This document shows positions 8,044 through 16,061 of a DNA stretch of 24,332 nt, in pieces. The notes under the pieces are model-generated. The model was given only the letters and a program-made list of their open reading frames with translations. It was not told the origin of the DNA and made no database searches. The stretch is from DHVE2 group archaeon (GTDB lineage: Archaea; Thermoplasmatota; Thermoplasmata; Thermoplasmatales; Aciduliprofundaceae), in contig WALH01000068.1 in assembly GCA_015522935.1 (NCBI GenBank), positions 1 through 24,332 of the forward strand, read 5' to 3'. The position numbers and the translations under genes are program-made. Each line of letters opens with the position of its first letter. Position 1 is the first letter of the stretch.

Positions 8044-8429
8044 GCTTCACCTTCCTTCACAGCCTCTTCAATTGCTTTTGGCCCATACTGCACAACTTTC
8101 ATATTTATCTGCACAATTTCAGCAGATATCGTATTACCTCGAATCATCTTACGTTTTCTCATGCCCTTACGCTTTGGATGAAAACCAACACCTCCTTTGA
8201 GGAGAATCTTCTTTCTTACAGCTCCCTGAAGATTCGGGCGCATTGGGAATCCGTCCTTATCCGTCCCACCTGTTATCTTGAGCTTGTAGCCAGGCAGATC
8301 TACGAACACACCATCTATTTCCTGTCCTATCTTCTTGCCTATGAGTGAATTTGCTTTGGTGCCCATTATCTCCTTCTGATACGACTTTCCCGTCTTTGGA
8401 TCGCTTATCACGACCTTAAAATTCGCCAT
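8040..8429 (-). CDS. rps6e: Ribosomal protein eS6
   Basis: This small-subunit ribosomal protein has 129 residues, the normal archaeal short form without the eukaryotic C-terminal tail. Recognisable segments are [18 protein letters not shown], the [15 protein letters not shown] core and the basic [19 protein letters not shown] stretch. A Shine-Dalgarno sequence AGGTGAT lies a few bases upstream of the ATG (plus-strand 8435-8441). It is the first gene of a two-gene leftward unit with aIF2-gamma. Confidence 0.97.
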   Translation of the reverse strand: MANFKVVISDPKTGKSYQKEIMGTKANSLIGKKIGQEIDGVFVDLPGYKLKITGGTDKDGFPMRPNLQGAVRKKILLKGGVGFHPKRKGMRKRKMIRGNTISAEIVQINMKVVQYGPKAIEEAVKEGEA

Positions 8430-8434
8430 TGAAC

Positions 8435-8441
8435 ATCACCT
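8435..8441 (-). promoter_or_regulatory. Ribosome-binding site of the eS6 gene
   Basis: The minus-strand reading AGGTGAT lies five bases before the ATG at 8429. The A/T-rich stretch 8461-8492 behind it should hold the promoter, with candidates ttaaaataa and aaatttag on the minus strand, but I cannot choose between them. Confidence 0.5.
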
Positions 8442-8492
8442 ATCGCCATAATCACATCTATTATTTTAATCTTTTGAACGTTTACTAAATTT

Positions 8493-9506
8493 TTAAGCGT
8501 CTATATTGGGTTGGCGAAATATGAGCATGGCATCGCCAAAACTGTAAAAGCGATATCTTTTCTCTATCGCAATTTTGTAAGATTTCATCACCCTTTCATA
8601 CCCTCCAAAAGCCGTGACCAACAGAAGTAACGAGGATTTAGGAATATGAAAATTTGTTATGAGAGCATCAATACCAGACCTGAAGTTGTAACCGGGGTAG
8701 ATAAAAAGATTTGTCGATCCGCCTGATGGATAGATAATGCCTTCATGAGATGAGCTTTCTAACGCCCGAACAACTGTTGTCCCCACGGCGAACAATTTTC
8801 CTTCTCTCTTGTTAATCATATCCGCTGTTTCCTCAGACACTATGTAATATTCTTCTTCCATTTGATGATTTCTAATATCCTCTGATTTAACCGGTTTGAA
8901 CGTGCCATAACTCACGTGAAGTGTGACAAATCCAATTTTCACTCCCTTGCTCTCTATTTTTCTTAACAGCTCTTCCGTAAAATGCAATCCTGCAGTTGGA
9001 GCTGCCACCGCCCCATCCTTCTTAGCAAATACTGTCTGATACTTTTTCTCTGCATCATTCGGTGGGTTCTTTATATATGGTGGAAGAGGAATCTCTCCTT
9101 TTTTTCTGGCGAGTTCCATTACATCCTCAGAGAATTCCATATCGCAGATTCCTTCATTCTTTCTCAAAACTCTACCAGTTATATCATCAAAAATCAGTTG
9201 TGTTCCCTCGCGTATCTTTTTCCCCTTGATCAAGCACCGGTAAAAATTTTCACCCAATTTCTCTAAAATCAGAATTTCCACCTTTCCGCCTGTCTCCTTT
9301 CGTCCGTGTAACCTTGCCTTTATAACCCGTGTATCATTTAAAATCAAAACATCGCCCCTTTCCAGATATTCAGGTAAATTATAAAAAAATCTGTGCTCTA
9401 TTTTATCCGTAAGAACCATTAATCTGGCATGATCTCTTGGCTCCACAGGTTCCTGAGCGATGAGTTCCGCAGGAAGTTCAAAATCATAATTTTTCAGAGA
9501 GTACAT
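8493..9506 (-). CDS. queA: S-adenosylmethionine:tRNA ribosyltransferase-isomerase QueA
   Basis: In bacteria QueA moves the ribosyl part of AdoMet to preQ1 in tRNA position 34, forming epoxyqueuosine. The 337 residues are typical in length and motifs: an N-terminal LPAELIAQEP, NDTRVIKARLHG (57-68), YQTVFA (156-161), the hallmark AAPTAGLHFT (168-177), TLHVSYGTFKPV, TNFHIPKSSLLLLVTAFGG and YRFYSFGDAMLI. Nothing essential looks broken. The gene is unexpected because archaea are known for archaeosine at position 15 and not for queuosine, so it is probably acquired from bacteria or has another tRNA substrate. It lies upstream of eS6 on the same strand, separated by 63 bp. The ATG lies at the predicted transcription start. 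Confidence 0.95.
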   Translation of the reverse strand: MYSLKNYDFELPAELIAQEPVEPRDHARLMVLTDKIEHRFFYNLPEYLERGDVLILNDTRVIKARLHGRKETGGKVEILILEKLGENFYRCLIKGKKIREGTQLIFDDITGRVLRKNEGICDMEFSEDVMELARKKGEIPLPPYIKNPPNDAEKKYQTVFAKKDGAVAAPTAGLHFTEELLRKIESKGVKIGFVTLHVSYGTFKPVKSEDIRNHQMEEEYYIVSEETADMINKREGKLFAVGTTVVRALESSSHEGIIYPSGGSTNLFIYPGYNFRSGIDALITNFHIPKSSLLLLVTAFGGYERVMKSYKIAIEKRYRFYSFGDAMLIFRQPNIDA

Positions 9507-9529
9507 CCTCCGCTCATATGAAACTTTAG

Positions 9530-9538
9530 TTTATATTT
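9530..9538 (-). promoter_or_regulatory. TATA box for queA
   Basis: The minus-strand reading aaatataaa is centred near 9534, giving a start at about 9507, one base before the ATG. The transcript would be leaderless; the GGAGG directly touching the ATG is too close to act as a ribosome-binding site. Confidence 0.6.
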
Positions 9539-9585
9539 CTTTTGATTAACCCTCCGTATAGATTAAAATTGGGATGTGGAGAAAA

Positions 9586-9593
9586 CTTTTATT
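9586..9593 (+). promoter_or_regulatory. TATA-like box for the methylthiotransferase gene
   Basis: The box cttttatt is centred near 9590, placing the transcript start on the GTG at 9615. It diverges from the queA promoter within 108 bp. Confidence 0.5.
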
Positions 9594-9614
9594 CCATAAG
9601 TCATTGCCAATTAC

Positions 9615-10817
9615 GTGAAAGTTTACTACGAAGCCTACGGATGCTCGCAAAACATAGCTGAGACGGGAATGATAGCTAAAAGTTTAGGAGATATTGTAGA
9701 TAAGCCAGAAGAAGCAGATGTCATATTGATTGGCACATGCGTTGTAATTGAGCACACAGAGAACAGGATGGTCAGAAGAATAAAAGAATTGAAAAGATAC
9801 GGTAAAAAAATGGTCGTTTACGGATGTCTTCCCTCTGCTCGACCTGAATTAATACCTAAGGGTGTGAGTGCGATAAGAACGTGGGAATTTGAAAAAACTC
9901 CAGAGATCCTTGGGTTTGGCAAAAATCCAATGAACGAAATTCATTCATTTGACTCCGTTGCCACGATCCCCATAGCCAACGGTTGTCTTGGCTCATGCAC
10001 ATACTGCATAACACGCATTGCAAGAGGGAGAATAAAAAGCAGGAGTTTGGAATGGATAGTGAACACAGCAAAAAAAGCGGTGGAAAATGGAATAAAGGAA
10101 ATACGGCTCAGCGCACAGGATACAGCTGCTTATGGGCGGGATATCGGAAGCAATTTACCAGAACTTATAAATGAAATCGTAAAAATTGAAGGGAAATTCA
10201 GGATTCGAATAGGAATGATGGAACCACGGGAAACTACGCGTATAATAGATGCTCTCATAGATTCCTATTCGAATGAGAAGGTTTACAAATTCCTCCACCT
10301 TCCAGTGCAGAGCGGTGATGATGAAATTCTCAGAAGAATGAATCGTGGCTATAAGGTGGATGACTTCATCGAAATAATAAAGGCATTTCGTAAAAAATTT
10401 CCTGATATGACTATCTCTACAGATGTGATAATCGGTTTCCCGGGAGAAAGCGAAGACTCGTTCAAAAACACATGCAAATTGATAAAAGAAATAAGGCCGG
10501 ACATACTCAATATAACCCGTTTTTCTCCACGCCCTAAAACTCCCGCATATAAATGGAAAAGGCCAAGTACAAATGCAGTTAAAGAATGGTCAGGGAGTTT
10601 GGGCAAAGTTCATATGAAAATCTTAGAGGGAAAAAACAGGATGTTTGTTGGCAAAAAATTGAGGGTTTTGATTCCGCAGCACGGAAAACGGGGGAATTAT
10701 TTAGGAAGAACAGATAATTACAGGCCGGTCATAATTGAGAAGGGAGAAATAGGCAAATTCTATACCGTTAAGATATTTGAATCTCGTCCATATTATCTTC
10801 TGGGTAAGATTACATGA
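9615..10817 (+). CDS. MiaB-like tRNA methylthiotransferase (archaeal e-MtaB / CDKAL1 type)
   Basis: This radical-SAM enzyme adds a methylthio group to threonylcarbamoyladenosine at tRNA position 37 (t6A to ms2t6A), judging from the archaeal branch of the family. The 400 residues show the N-terminal UPF0004 cluster cysteines Cys10, Cys42 and Cys71, the radical-SAM motif CLGSCTYC (Cys124, Cys128, Cys131), the conserved LHLPVQSGDDEILRRMNR and STDVIIGFPGE segments, and a C-terminal TRAM domain from about 345. The GTG start is set by the TATA box. The last 8 bp overlap tsr3 on the other strand, and queA diverges upstream, so three RNA-modification genes are adjacent. Confidence 0.93.
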   Translation: MKVYYEAYGCSQNIAETGMIAKSLGDIVDKPEEADVILIGTCVVIEHTENRMVRRIKELKRYGKKMVVYGCLPSARPELIPKGVSAIRTWEFEKTPEILGFGKNPMNEIHSFDSVATIPIANGCLGSCTYCITRIARGRIKSRSLEWIVNTAKKAVENGIKEIRLSAQDTAAYGRDIGSNLPELINEIVKIEGKFRIRIGMMEPRETTRIIDALIDSYSNEKVYKFLHLPVQSGDDEILRRMNRGYKVDDFIEIIKAFRKKFPDMTISTDVIIGFPGESEDSFKNTCKLIKEIRPDILNITRFSPRPKTPAYKWKRPSTNAVKEWSGSLGKVHMKILEGKNRMFVGKKLRVLIPQHGKRGNYLGRTDNYRPVIIEKGEIGKFYTVKIFESRPYYLLGKIT

Positions 10818-11322
10818 ACTCCTTTTCATAATTCAAAACCTCCTCACGATCTTTGGCATTGGAATAAAGCTCAAGAGGTTCCCTGTTTATTGTAATGAAA
10901 TTCGGGCCCCATTTAAAGATGTTCAGGATCTTTTCTGCTTGATTAGGGTAACCAATAATATAAAGTGCTGCAGCAAAGGCTTCAACACTACTCAGCTGAT
11001 ATGGGTGTCCAAAATTCGTCGAGTTCACCGCCACCAGATATGGTAGCCTCCTGAAATTCCCATTCAGATGAAAGAAAACCTCACGAGCATTTTTCCATGA
11101 GCAATCTACCACTGTTAACCCCACTCTCTCTGCGGCTCTTCTATCCACAGGGGAAAATACTTTTTTGGAAAATGGAGAGAGGATAATACTCCTTCTCGGA
11201 ATATCTATCTTTCTCTTGTAAAGTTTAGCCATCCCAAACCTCGCCATCTTTTTCGCGGTACATCTTTTTGGTGAATCCTGATTCAGATGCAGAACGTAAA
11301 GTCTTATCTCCTTCATGTTCAC
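10810..11322 (-). CDS. tsr3: Tsr3 (DUF367) rRNA aminocarboxypropyltransferase
   Basis: Tsr3 transfers the aminocarboxypropyl group of AdoMet to a hypermodified uridine/pseudouridine of small-subunit rRNA late in maturation. The 170-residue protein has the archaeal length. It shows the family core LTVVDCSW followed by RRLPYLVAVNSTNFGHPYQL (AdoMet-binding region) and LSSVEAFAAALYIIG, and the C-terminal FKWGPNFITINREPLELY. The GTG at 11322 lies 9 bases behind GAGGTT, which supports it over the in-frame ATG at 11316. It converges on the methylthiotransferase gene with an 8-bp overlap. Confidence 0.93.
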   Translation of the reverse strand: MNMKEIRLYVLHLNQDSPKRCTAKKMARFGMAKLYKRKIDIPRRSIILSPFSKKVFSPVDRRAAERVGLTVVDCSWKNAREVFFHLNGNFRRLPYLVAVNSTNFGHPYQLSSVEAFAAALYIIGYPNQAEKILNIFKWGPNFITINREPLELYSNAKDREEVLNYEKEFM

Positions 11323-11369
11323 AGTTCCATTAACCTCTTCTGATACTTAACAGTTACATTTGCACAAAT

Positions 11370-11377
11370 CTAAATAC
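11370..11377 (-). promoter_or_regulatory. TATA-like box for tsr3
   Basis: The minus-strand reading gtatttag is centred near 11373, predicting a start near 11347 and a 25-base leader that contains GAGGTT. Confidence 0.4.
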
Positions 11378-11395
11378 GTTTTTCAACGAACTGGA

Positions 11396-11434
11396 AATTT
11401 ATTATGGTTTAATACCATTCCCCCAACAGGAGGT
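11396..11434 (+). promoter_or_regulatory. Promoter and ribosome-binding site of the acetate-CoA ligase gene
   Basis: The A/T box aaatttatta (11396-11405) predicts a start near 11426. GGAGGT (11429-11434) follows, seven bases before the ATG at 11442. The strong ribosome-binding site fits a highly expressed metabolic gene. Confidence 0.55.
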
Positions 11435-11441
11435 AATAAAA

Positions 11442-13538
11442 ATGCATCCTCTTGATCCAATATTCAAACCTAAAAGTATAGCAATCGTCGGAGCAAGCAG
11501 AGATCCACGAGCGATAGGACATCAATGCGTTAAGAATTTACTTGATTCAGAATACAAAGGCAAAATTTATCCAGTGAATCCCAAAGCGGATGAAGTTGAA
11601 GGACTGAAATGCTACCATTCCATTTTAGATATTCCAGATGAGGTGGATATGGCTTTAATAGTTGTTCCAGCAAAAGTTGTGCCTGCAGCAACAGAAGAAT
11701 GCGGCAAGAAAGGTGTAAAAGGCTTGGTAATAATAGCTTCGGGATTCAGCGAAATTGGAAGAAAAGATTTGGAGGATCAGGTTGTTCAGATAGCTAAGAA
11801 GTATGGAATGCGCATTCTTGGTCCTAATGTTGTTGGGGTACTAAACAATCCATTAAAGGCAAATGCATCCTTCGCGCCTTATCTCCCCTATCCAGGCAGG
11901 GCAGCTATGATTTCACAGAGTGGTGCTTTGCTAATAGCCATGGACGCAAGAACTTGGGTTGACCATGTGGGAATATCACACATGATAAGCATAGGAAATA
12001 TGTCTGATCTTGATTTTGCGGATCTCATTGAGTACTTTAACGGGGATAAAGATACCAATGTTATCTCTCTCTATGTTGAAGGTATAAACAAAGGACGGAA
12101 ATTCTTGGATGCTTGTAAGAAATCAAAGAAACCTATTGTTGCGATAAAAGCCGGGGTTTCCAAGAGAGGTGCAAGTGCAGCAGCATCTCACACAGGAAGT
12201 CTAGCGGGAAGTGCAAAGATATATGAGGCAGCTTTCAAGCAGGGACATGTGGTACAGGTAGAGAATTTAAATGCACTCTTCGATGAAACCATGGCTCTCG
12301 CTTTACAACCACCGATGATGGGCGATAATCTTCTCATTATAACGAATGGTGGAGGCGTTGGGGTTCTTGCTACAGATGCCGCTGAAAAGTATAAAATTCC
12401 ACTGAAAGATGCACCTGACGATCTCAAGTTGCTTATGAGGAAACACATGCCTGAATTTGGAAGCCCAAAGAATCCTGTGGATTTGACAGGTATGGCAGAT
12501 AGAGTAAATTACGAAGGTTCCATTAAGGATGCTCTCAAGCATCCTTGGGTGGATGGTCTTGTCGTGCTTTACTGTGAAACTTCATTCACTGATCCAATGA
12601 ATATAGTGAAGGGTATATATAACTCGATCAAGGAAAGTGGAGTTGAGAAGCCTGTAACCGTTAGTCTGGTTGGGGGAGAGAGAAGTATTAAGGCAGGGCA
12701 GTGGCTCATAGAAAATAGAGTACCCTATTACTCATCCCCTCATGCAGCAGTTCGTGCTATAGCAGCACTCAGACAGCATGGAAAATTTATGCAGAAGCCT
12801 ATAAGGGATTTCAAAGGGTACAATGTCAATAAGCAGAAGGTGGACGCAATAATTGCTAAAATGAAGTCTAACGGCAGAAAACTCCTCACAGAACCGTATG
12901 CAAAGGAAGTTTTTGCAGCTTATGGATTAACCGTGCCAAAGGGCAAATTAGCAAAGACTGAAGAAGATGCAGTTAAGATAGCAAGATCCCTTAAATATCC
13001 ACTGGTTATGAAAATCGTATCCCCAGATGTCATTCACAAGAGCGATGCTGGTGGTGTTAAAGTTGATGTAAAGAATGAAAAGGAAGTTCGTGAAGCATTC
13101 CGTGAGATATTAGATCGTGTTACCTCGTATGACCCTCATGCGAGGATCGATGGCATATATGTGCAGGAGATGGCACCTTGGGGTACTGAAACAATAATAG
13201 GTACCACAAATGATAAACAATTTGGGCCCATAGTTATGTTCGGTCTTGGTGGTGTATTTGTGGAAATTCTCAAGGATGTAACATTCAGGATTGCCCCTAT
13301 AGACAAAGAAGATGCAAAAGATATGATACCGGAAATAAAAGGATACGGAATTCTTCGTGGAGCAAGAGGGCAGAAGGCTAAAGACATAGATGCTCTGGCG
13401 GATGCTATAAGTCGTCTCTCACAACTTGCTTGGGATTTCAAGGATGAGATAAGTGAAATAGATGCAAATCCTGTGATAGTCTATGAAAAAGGTCTATGCG
13501 TGGTAGATGCGAGAATAATACTCAAAGATAACCGATAA
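11442..13538 (+). CDS. acdAB: Acetate-CoA ligase (ADP-forming), fused alpha-beta
   Basis: The enzyme converts acetyl-CoA (or another acyl-CoA), ADP and phosphate to acid, CoA and ATP; it is the main energy-conserving step of peptide or sugar fermentation in many archaea. Residues 1-about 460 form the alpha part: a CoA-binding Rossmann domain (IAIVGASRDPRAIGHQ, 13-28), succinyl-CoA-ligase-like domains (GPNVVGVLNNP, MISQSGALL) and the phosphohistidine region ASHTGSLAG with His250. Residues about 470-698 form the ATP-grasp beta part (AYGLTVPKGKLAKT, KIVSPDVIHKSDAGGVKVDV, MFGLGGVFVEILKDV). In Pyrococcus the parts are separate subunits; fusion occurs in other archaea. The exact acyl specificity cannot be read. 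The stop overlaps the permease gene by 17 bp. Confidence 0.94.
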   Translation: MHPLDPIFKPKSIAIVGASRDPRAIGHQCVKNLLDSEYKGKIYPVNPKADEVEGLKCYHSILDIPDEVDMALIVVPAKVVPAATEECGKKGVKGLVIIASGFSEIGRKDLEDQVVQIAKKYGMRILGPNVVGVLNNPLKANASFAPYLPYPGRAAMISQSGALLIAMDARTWVDHVGISHMISIGNMSDLDFADLIEYFNGDKDTNVISLYVEGINKGRKFLDACKKSKKPIVAIKAGVSKRGASAAASHTGSLAGSAKIYEAAFKQGHVVQVENLNALFDETMALALQPPMMGDNLLIITNGGGVGVLATDAAEKYKIPLKDAPDDLKLLMRKHMPEFGSPKNPVDLTGMADRVNYEGSIKDALKHPWVDGLVVLYCETSFTDPMNIVKGIYNSIKESGVEKPVTVSLVGGERSIKAGQWLIENRVPYYSSPHAAVRAIAALRQHGKFMQKPIRDFKGYNVNKQKVDAIIAKMKSNGRKLLTEPYAKEVFAAYGLTVPKGKLAKTEEDAVKIARSLKYPLVMKIVSPDVIHKSDAGGVKVDVKNEKEVREAFREILDRVTSYDPHARIDGIYVQEMAPWGTETIIGTTNDKQFGPIVMFGLGGVFVEILKDVTFRIAPIDKEDAKDMIPEIKGYGILRGARGQKAKDIDALADAISRLSQLAWDFKDEISEIDANPVIVYEKGLCVVDARIILKDNR

Positions 13539-14808
13539 AAAATAGGGATAATGTGCAAACGGTTAGGCTGGCTATACCCGTTGTAGTGCCAATTCTGAAC
13601 CAATCTTTATTTTCTATTTCATATCCCAATTTTTTTGCTAGACCAACCGTAATAACTCCAGCCGATGAGCCGATTGGTGTGATATTCCCGCCTATATCTG
13701 CGCCCATAATTAAAGCCCACCAGAGTATACTTGTGTGGAACGTCCCATTCAGATATGACACCACAGGTATAAGTGCGGCTGTGATAGGTATATTATCCAC
13801 CACAGAAGATGTTAATCCAGCAACCCAGAGAATTATAATAGCTATAAGCATTGGATTCTTCGATGCTGATGCTATAGCATTTGCCGTATCACCAAGCAAT
13901 CCAGTATCATCTAGGCCACCAACTAAAATGAAAAGGGATATAAAAAATACTAATGTGGGCCATTCAACCGCCTCAAAAACTTCCTGAGGTGAATATTTGG
14001 ATATTGCAAGAGATATGCTACCGCCTATAAGCGCAACAAACGCAACTGGAATTCCTGTTATCTGTTCCGTGGCGAAAAGTGCAATCATTATTATCAAGAG
14101 TAGAAGAAGTATTTTCATTCTCCTCTCATCCTTTATGTATTTTCTCTCATCCATAGCTAAAAGATCTTCAATTCTTTCAGGTTTTGATTTTACCCATGAT
14201 GCATAAATTACACGGGATAGCAGAATCGAAACTCCTGCTGCCAGTGCCACCGGTATGAGAAGGTGCTCTATGAATGTGTTGAAAGAAATATCCGCTGCTA
14301 TTCCCACAAGGATGTTTGGTGGGTCACCCACAAGGGTTGCTGTACCTCCAACATTGGAAAATATTGCTTCTCCAAGAATAACTGGTACAGGGTCTATAGA
14401 CATCATCTCACAGGATGATATTGTGAGAGGAATCATTAGCAAGACGGTTGTAACATTATCTATGAACATCGACACGGCTGCAGTCATAAGAGTTAAATAC
14501 ACAAACATCAACCAAGGCTTGCCCTTTGACATTTTTATCGTTTTGAGACCTAGATATTTAAAAAATCCTGTTCTTGCCAGTTCACCAACAAATGTCATCA
14601 TACCGAAAAGAAGGATGATAACTTCCCAGTCCACATGTCCAAGCATCTGTTCGAAATTCATAAAATGCAAAGCATATCCAGCTGAGACCATAAGTATTAC
14701 ACCTATCAAAGCCGCTGTTGTTCTATCAAATTTACCACTGAATATTAAAACATAGGCGAATATGAATATTATAAGGGTAGTTATTTGCCCGAGGTCCGTT
14801 CGGACCAC
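13522..14808 (-). CDS. ArsB/NhaD-superfamily anion (or Na+/H+) permease
   Basis: This polytopic inner-membrane transporter of the ion-transporter superfamily has about 11-12 hydrophobic segments over 428 residues. The most telling motif is NVGGTATLVGDPPNILVG, typical of the ArsB/P-protein/SLC13-like branch, preceded by FIDNVTTVLLMIPLT. The equivalent second half has SVVDNIPITAALIPV and GNITPIGSSAGVITVGLA. The substrate (arsenite, dicarboxylate or Na+/H+) is not determinable; no ArsA or ArsR neighbour is present. The frame is open to a TTG at 14895 inside uspA, but the GTG at 14808, just behind AAGGAGAG, gives a normal N-terminus and is preferred. It follows uspA with a 28-bp overlap, so the two form an operon. 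Confidence 0.88.
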   Translation of the reverse strand: MVRTDLGQITTLIIFIFAYVLIFSGKFDRTTAALIGVILMVSAGYALHFMNFEQMLGHVDWEVIILLFGMMTFVGELARTGFFKYLGLKTIKMSKGKPWLMFVYLTLMTAAVSMFIDNVTTVLLMIPLTISSCEMMSIDPVPVILGEAIFSNVGGTATLVGDPPNILVGIAADISFNTFIEHLLIPVALAAGVSILLSRVIYASWVKSKPERIEDLLAMDERKYIKDERRMKILLLLLIIMIALFATEQITGIPVAFVALIGGSISLAISKYSPQEVFEAVEWPTLVFFISLFILVGGLDDTGLLGDTANAIASASKNPMLIAIIILWVAGLTSSVVDNIPITAALIPVVSYLNGTFHTSILWWALIMGADIGGNITPIGSSAGVITVGLAKKLGYEIENKDWFRIGTTTGIASLTVCTLSLFFIGYL

Positions 14809-15611
14809 CTCTCCTTCATCTTGTGGACGAATATTACGGGGGCGGGGGAATGTGTAGCCACAAATTGTGCTAAATGACCTATCTTGCATCCCCAAACTGT
14901 CCTTTCTCCTATCCCCATTATCACCATATCATTATCCTTAATCCTCTCCAGAAGAGACTGATACGAATGCACCACATTCTTCTCAACTCTTACATTCCAA
15001 AACTGAGCTTTCCATTCCACGTTTTTTAATATTTTTTCCGTACGCTGATTTTCCAGCTCCTTGGATTGAAGATACACAGCCTCCATTTTCTCTGAATAGA
15101 TAGAGGAAAACAGTATTGCAAAATTCTCCGCTCTTTTACTTTTTTTCATTCCATCCGTTAGAAGAAGAACCTTTTTAATCTCTTTTTTATCACATGGTGA
15201 GGCTAATGTGAGAACTGGAATACGAGATTTTTTGAGAACATTTTTAACTGTAGAACCTAATCTATACGCACTCACCGTGCTTTTTCTGCTGTAAACCCGC
15301 ATAGCGATTAGATCAATATCGTAGAGCTTCGCGTAATCCACAATTTTTTTTGATGGAAGACCTTCCGCAATGGTCTTTCTTACAGAATTTATTCCCATTT
15401 CTTCAAGCCTGCTTGACGCTTCTCTTACCGCTTTAACCGCGCTTTCTTTCATCTCTCTATAAAGAATATCCGTTAGTATAATCCCCCTTTCGTATGTGTT
15501 AACCACACTTATCACATGGAACTCGGCAAAGGGGAAAATATGCCCTACACAATCTATAACATGATCTTCAAGACCGTAACCATCTGTGGGAATAAGAATT
15601 TTGCGAATCAT
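14781..15611 (-). CDS. Tandem universal stress protein (UspA) family
   Basis: The 276 residues form two UspA-type Rossmann-like domains (about 1-140 and 142-265). The first starts with the typical KILIPTDGYG and ends with LGSTVKNVLKKSRIPVLTL; the second has KKVLLLTDG and ends VATHSPAPVIFVHK. The first domain keeps the GST element of the ATP-binding loop but lacks the preceding GxxG, and the second is also degenerate, so nucleotide binding is uncertain. UspA proteins often sit next to transporters and modulate them; here the gene overlaps the downstream permease by 28 bp. The ATG is at the predicted leaderless transcription start. Confidence 0.88.
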   Translation of the reverse strand: MIRKILIPTDGYGLEDHVIDCVGHIFPFAEFHVISVVNTYERGIILTDILYREMKESAVKAVREASSRLEEMGINSVRKTIAEGLPSKKIVDYAKLYDIDLIAMRVYSRKSTVSAYRLGSTVKNVLKKSRIPVLTLASPCDKKEIKKVLLLTDGMKKSKRAENFAILFSSIYSEKMEAVYLQSKELENQRTEKILKNVEWKAQFWNVRVEKNVVHSYQSLLERIKDNDMVIMGIGERTVWGCKIGHLAQFVATHSPAPVIFVHKMKERWSERTSGK

Positions 15612-15631
15612 CTAAGGAGATAGAAAATCTC

Positions 15632-15641
15632 TATATTTAAA
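15632..15641 (-). promoter_or_regulatory. TATA box for uspA
   Basis: The minus-strand reading tttaaatata is centred near 15637. The predicted start falls on the ATG at 15611 (leaderless). Confidence 0.6.
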
Positions 15642-15657
15642 ATTTTTTGGTCATTAT

Positions 15658-15669
15658 TGTGATATCACA
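15658..15669. promoter_or_regulatory. Perfect palindrome upstream of padR
   Basis: The 12-base sequence tgtgatatcaca is a perfect palindrome placed directly upstream of the padR TATA box, where a TFB recognition element or operator would lie. It may bind PadR or another dimeric regulator and could serve both divergent promoters. Confidence 0.45.
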
Positions 15670-15671
15670 GA

Positions 15672-15684
15672 AAAATTAATATAA
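15672..15684 (+). promoter_or_regulatory. TATA box of the padR-ABC cassette
   Basis: The box aaaattaatataa is centred near 15678 and predicts transcription from about 15704, seven bases before the padR ATG. Confidence 0.6.
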
Positions 15685-15709
15685 CAGTTTTACATACCTA
15701 ACACCGTTA
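15682..15709. promoter_or_regulatory. Operator-like inverted repeat over the padR start
   Basis: TAACAGTTTT (15682-15691) and AACACCGTTA (15700-15709) are inverted copies matching at 8 of 10 positions, with an 8-base spacer. They cover the space from the TATA box to the base before the ATG, where a bound dimer would block transcription. Autoregulation by PadR is inferred. Confidence 0.5.
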
Positions 15710-15710
15710 T

Positions 15711-16061
15711 ATGGATAAGATAAGAGAGAAGATAAACAGAGAAATGCGCTCCGGAATATACTCCATACTCATTTTAAAGGCCATTGAAGATCTTGGGGAA
15801 ACTTATGGATATGAGATTCAGAAATATGTAGAAGAAAAGAGTGGAGGTAAGATGAAGCTGAAAGATGCAACCATTTATCCCGTGTTACGGTATTTAAATA
15901 GAAAAAATATTCTATATGCATACTGGACAGAACCCGGAGAGGGAGTTCCGAGGAAATATTACTCGCTTACAGATAAGGGAAAAAAGCTGCTTAAGGTAAT
16001 AGTGAAAGATTATTATGAATTGGTAAGATGTGCAAACAGGATAATAGGAGGTGAAAAATGA
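15711..16061 (+). CDS. PadR-family transcriptional regulator
   Basis: This is a small dimeric winged-helix repressor. The 116 residues give a full-length short PadR: a leading helix (REMRSGIYSILILKAIED), the family motif ETYGYEIQKYVEE, then KLKDATIYPVLRYLNRKNIL and the wing GVPRKYYSLTDKGKKLLK, ending in a dimerisation helix. PadR proteins of this size often control an adjacent ABC exporter and respond to a toxic compound. It is the first gene of a five-gene unit: the stop overlaps the next start by ATGA, and two inverted repeats lie at its promoter. Confidence 0.92.
   Translation: MDKIREKINREMRSGIYSILILKAIEDLGETYGYEIQKYVEEKSGGKMKLKDATIYPVLRYLNRKNILYAYWTEPGEGVPRKYYSLTDKGKKLLKVIVKDYYELVRCANRIIGGEK

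Noticed and set aside
9507..9512. GGAGG touching the queA ATG as a ribosome-binding site
   Set aside because: There is no spacer, and the TATA box predicts a transcript that starts at the ATG, so the sequence would not be in the mRNA.
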